A DNA stretch of 6,116 nucleotides, taken from an uncultured Sphingomonadaceae bacterium (GTDB taxonomy: Bacteria > Pseudomonadota > Alphaproteobacteria > Sphingomonadales > Sphingomonadaceae). Shown piece by piece: positions 6,040-6,116 of the stretch (within the stretch, counting starts at the first letter, position 1; every line of letters begins with the position of its first letter). The translations under genes and the position numbers were made by a program. Below the pieces are notes generated by a model, which saw only the letters and a list, made by a program, of their open reading frames with translations, was not told where the DNA came from and searched no databases. The stretch lies in the NCBI GenBank assembly GCA_938016505.1, contig CALLWN010000348.1, positions 1 through 6,116 on the forward strand, in the 5' to 3' direction.

Positions 6040-6116
6040 GCCGCCTCCTTCTGTGCCACGAAATCGCCGGCCCGGCCGACCCGGCTGGGCAGCGGGCGGC
6101 CCATGATGCCGGCGAA
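6036..6116 (-). CDS. C-terminal end of an unidentified upstream gene (partial)
   Basis: A frame is open from the window edge to a TGA at 6036-6038 and gives 26 residues: FAGIMGRPLPSR, then VGRAGDFVAQKEAA. Its stop overlaps the hyuA start as ATGA, the same arrangement as at the hyuB/CoA-transferase junction, which is the main support for its being a real gene. The hyuA ribosome-binding site lies inside its last codons. The fragment is too short to assign to a family, and I do not recognise it. The other two minus-strand frames here are open too, so composition alone does not prove coding. As the next operon member it probably belongs to the same pathway. Confidence 0.65.
   Translation of the reverse strand, partial: FAGIMGRPLPSRVGRAGDFVAQKEAA
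6044..6050 (-). promoter_or_regulatory. Ribosome-binding site of hyuA
   Basis: AAGGAGG on the minus strand, 4 bases before the ATG at 6039. It is a near-perfect Shine-Dalgarno sequence and decides the hyuA start. It lies inside the last codons of the preceding gene, consistent with coupled translation and with no promoter directly before hyuA. Confidence 0.8.

Noticed and set aside
1..6116. Search for a CRISPR array, RNA gene, defence island, retroelement or other novel system
   Set aside because: No regularly spaced repeats, tRNA- or rRNA-like sequence, reverse transcriptase motif or toxin-antitoxin pair was seen. The only clear repeat is the 18-bp duplication between hyuA and hyuB.

Overview
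The window looks like a chromosomal piece of a GC-rich alphaproteobacterium. A sphingomonad or relative is the best guess, from the very high G+C, the heavy use of G/C at third codon positions and the type of insertion sequence. This is inference from style, not a phylogenetic result.

Layout: (1) Bases 1-93 hold no gene I can support; the right part is probably the leader of an insertion sequence. (2) Bases 94-875 (+) are the decayed transposase of an IS5-family element of the IS427-like, two-frame type. It has a premature TAG, a -1 frame change at an A4G6 run, and an Ala where the first catalytic Asp of the DDE triad should be. (3) Bases 872-6116 (-) are the 3' part of a compact operon. In transcription order it holds the last 26 codons of an unidentified gene, a HyuA-type hydantoinase/oxoprolinase subunit (678 aa), a HyuB-type subunit (625 aa) and a CaiB/BaiF class III CoA-transferase (404 aa). 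The operon promoter lies beyond base 6116.

The unidentified gene overlaps hyuA, and hyuB overlaps the CoA-transferase gene, each by ATGA (start and stop sharing bases). hyuA and hyuB are separated by 42 bases, yet they share a reading frame, with one TGA as the only stop between them. That spacer carries an 18-bp tandem duplication that includes the hyuA stop. The transferase gene ends against the transposase remnant: the two opposed TAG stops share a CTAG, so no native downstream sequence or terminator is visible.

How the genes may work together: HyuA/HyuB enzymes use ATP to open cyclic amides or imides (hydantoins, 5-oxoproline, caprolactam), or, in related carboxylases, to activate ketones. 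Either reaction gives a carboxylate, which a CaiB-type enzyme could convert to a CoA thioester for further breakdown. The substrate is unknown, and no hydantoin racemase or carbamoylase gene is in view. I see no CRISPR array, RNA gene, defence or toxin module. The most unusual sequence features are the in-frame hyuA/hyuB junction and its duplication. The rest is a recognisable catabolic operon next to a dead insertion sequence.
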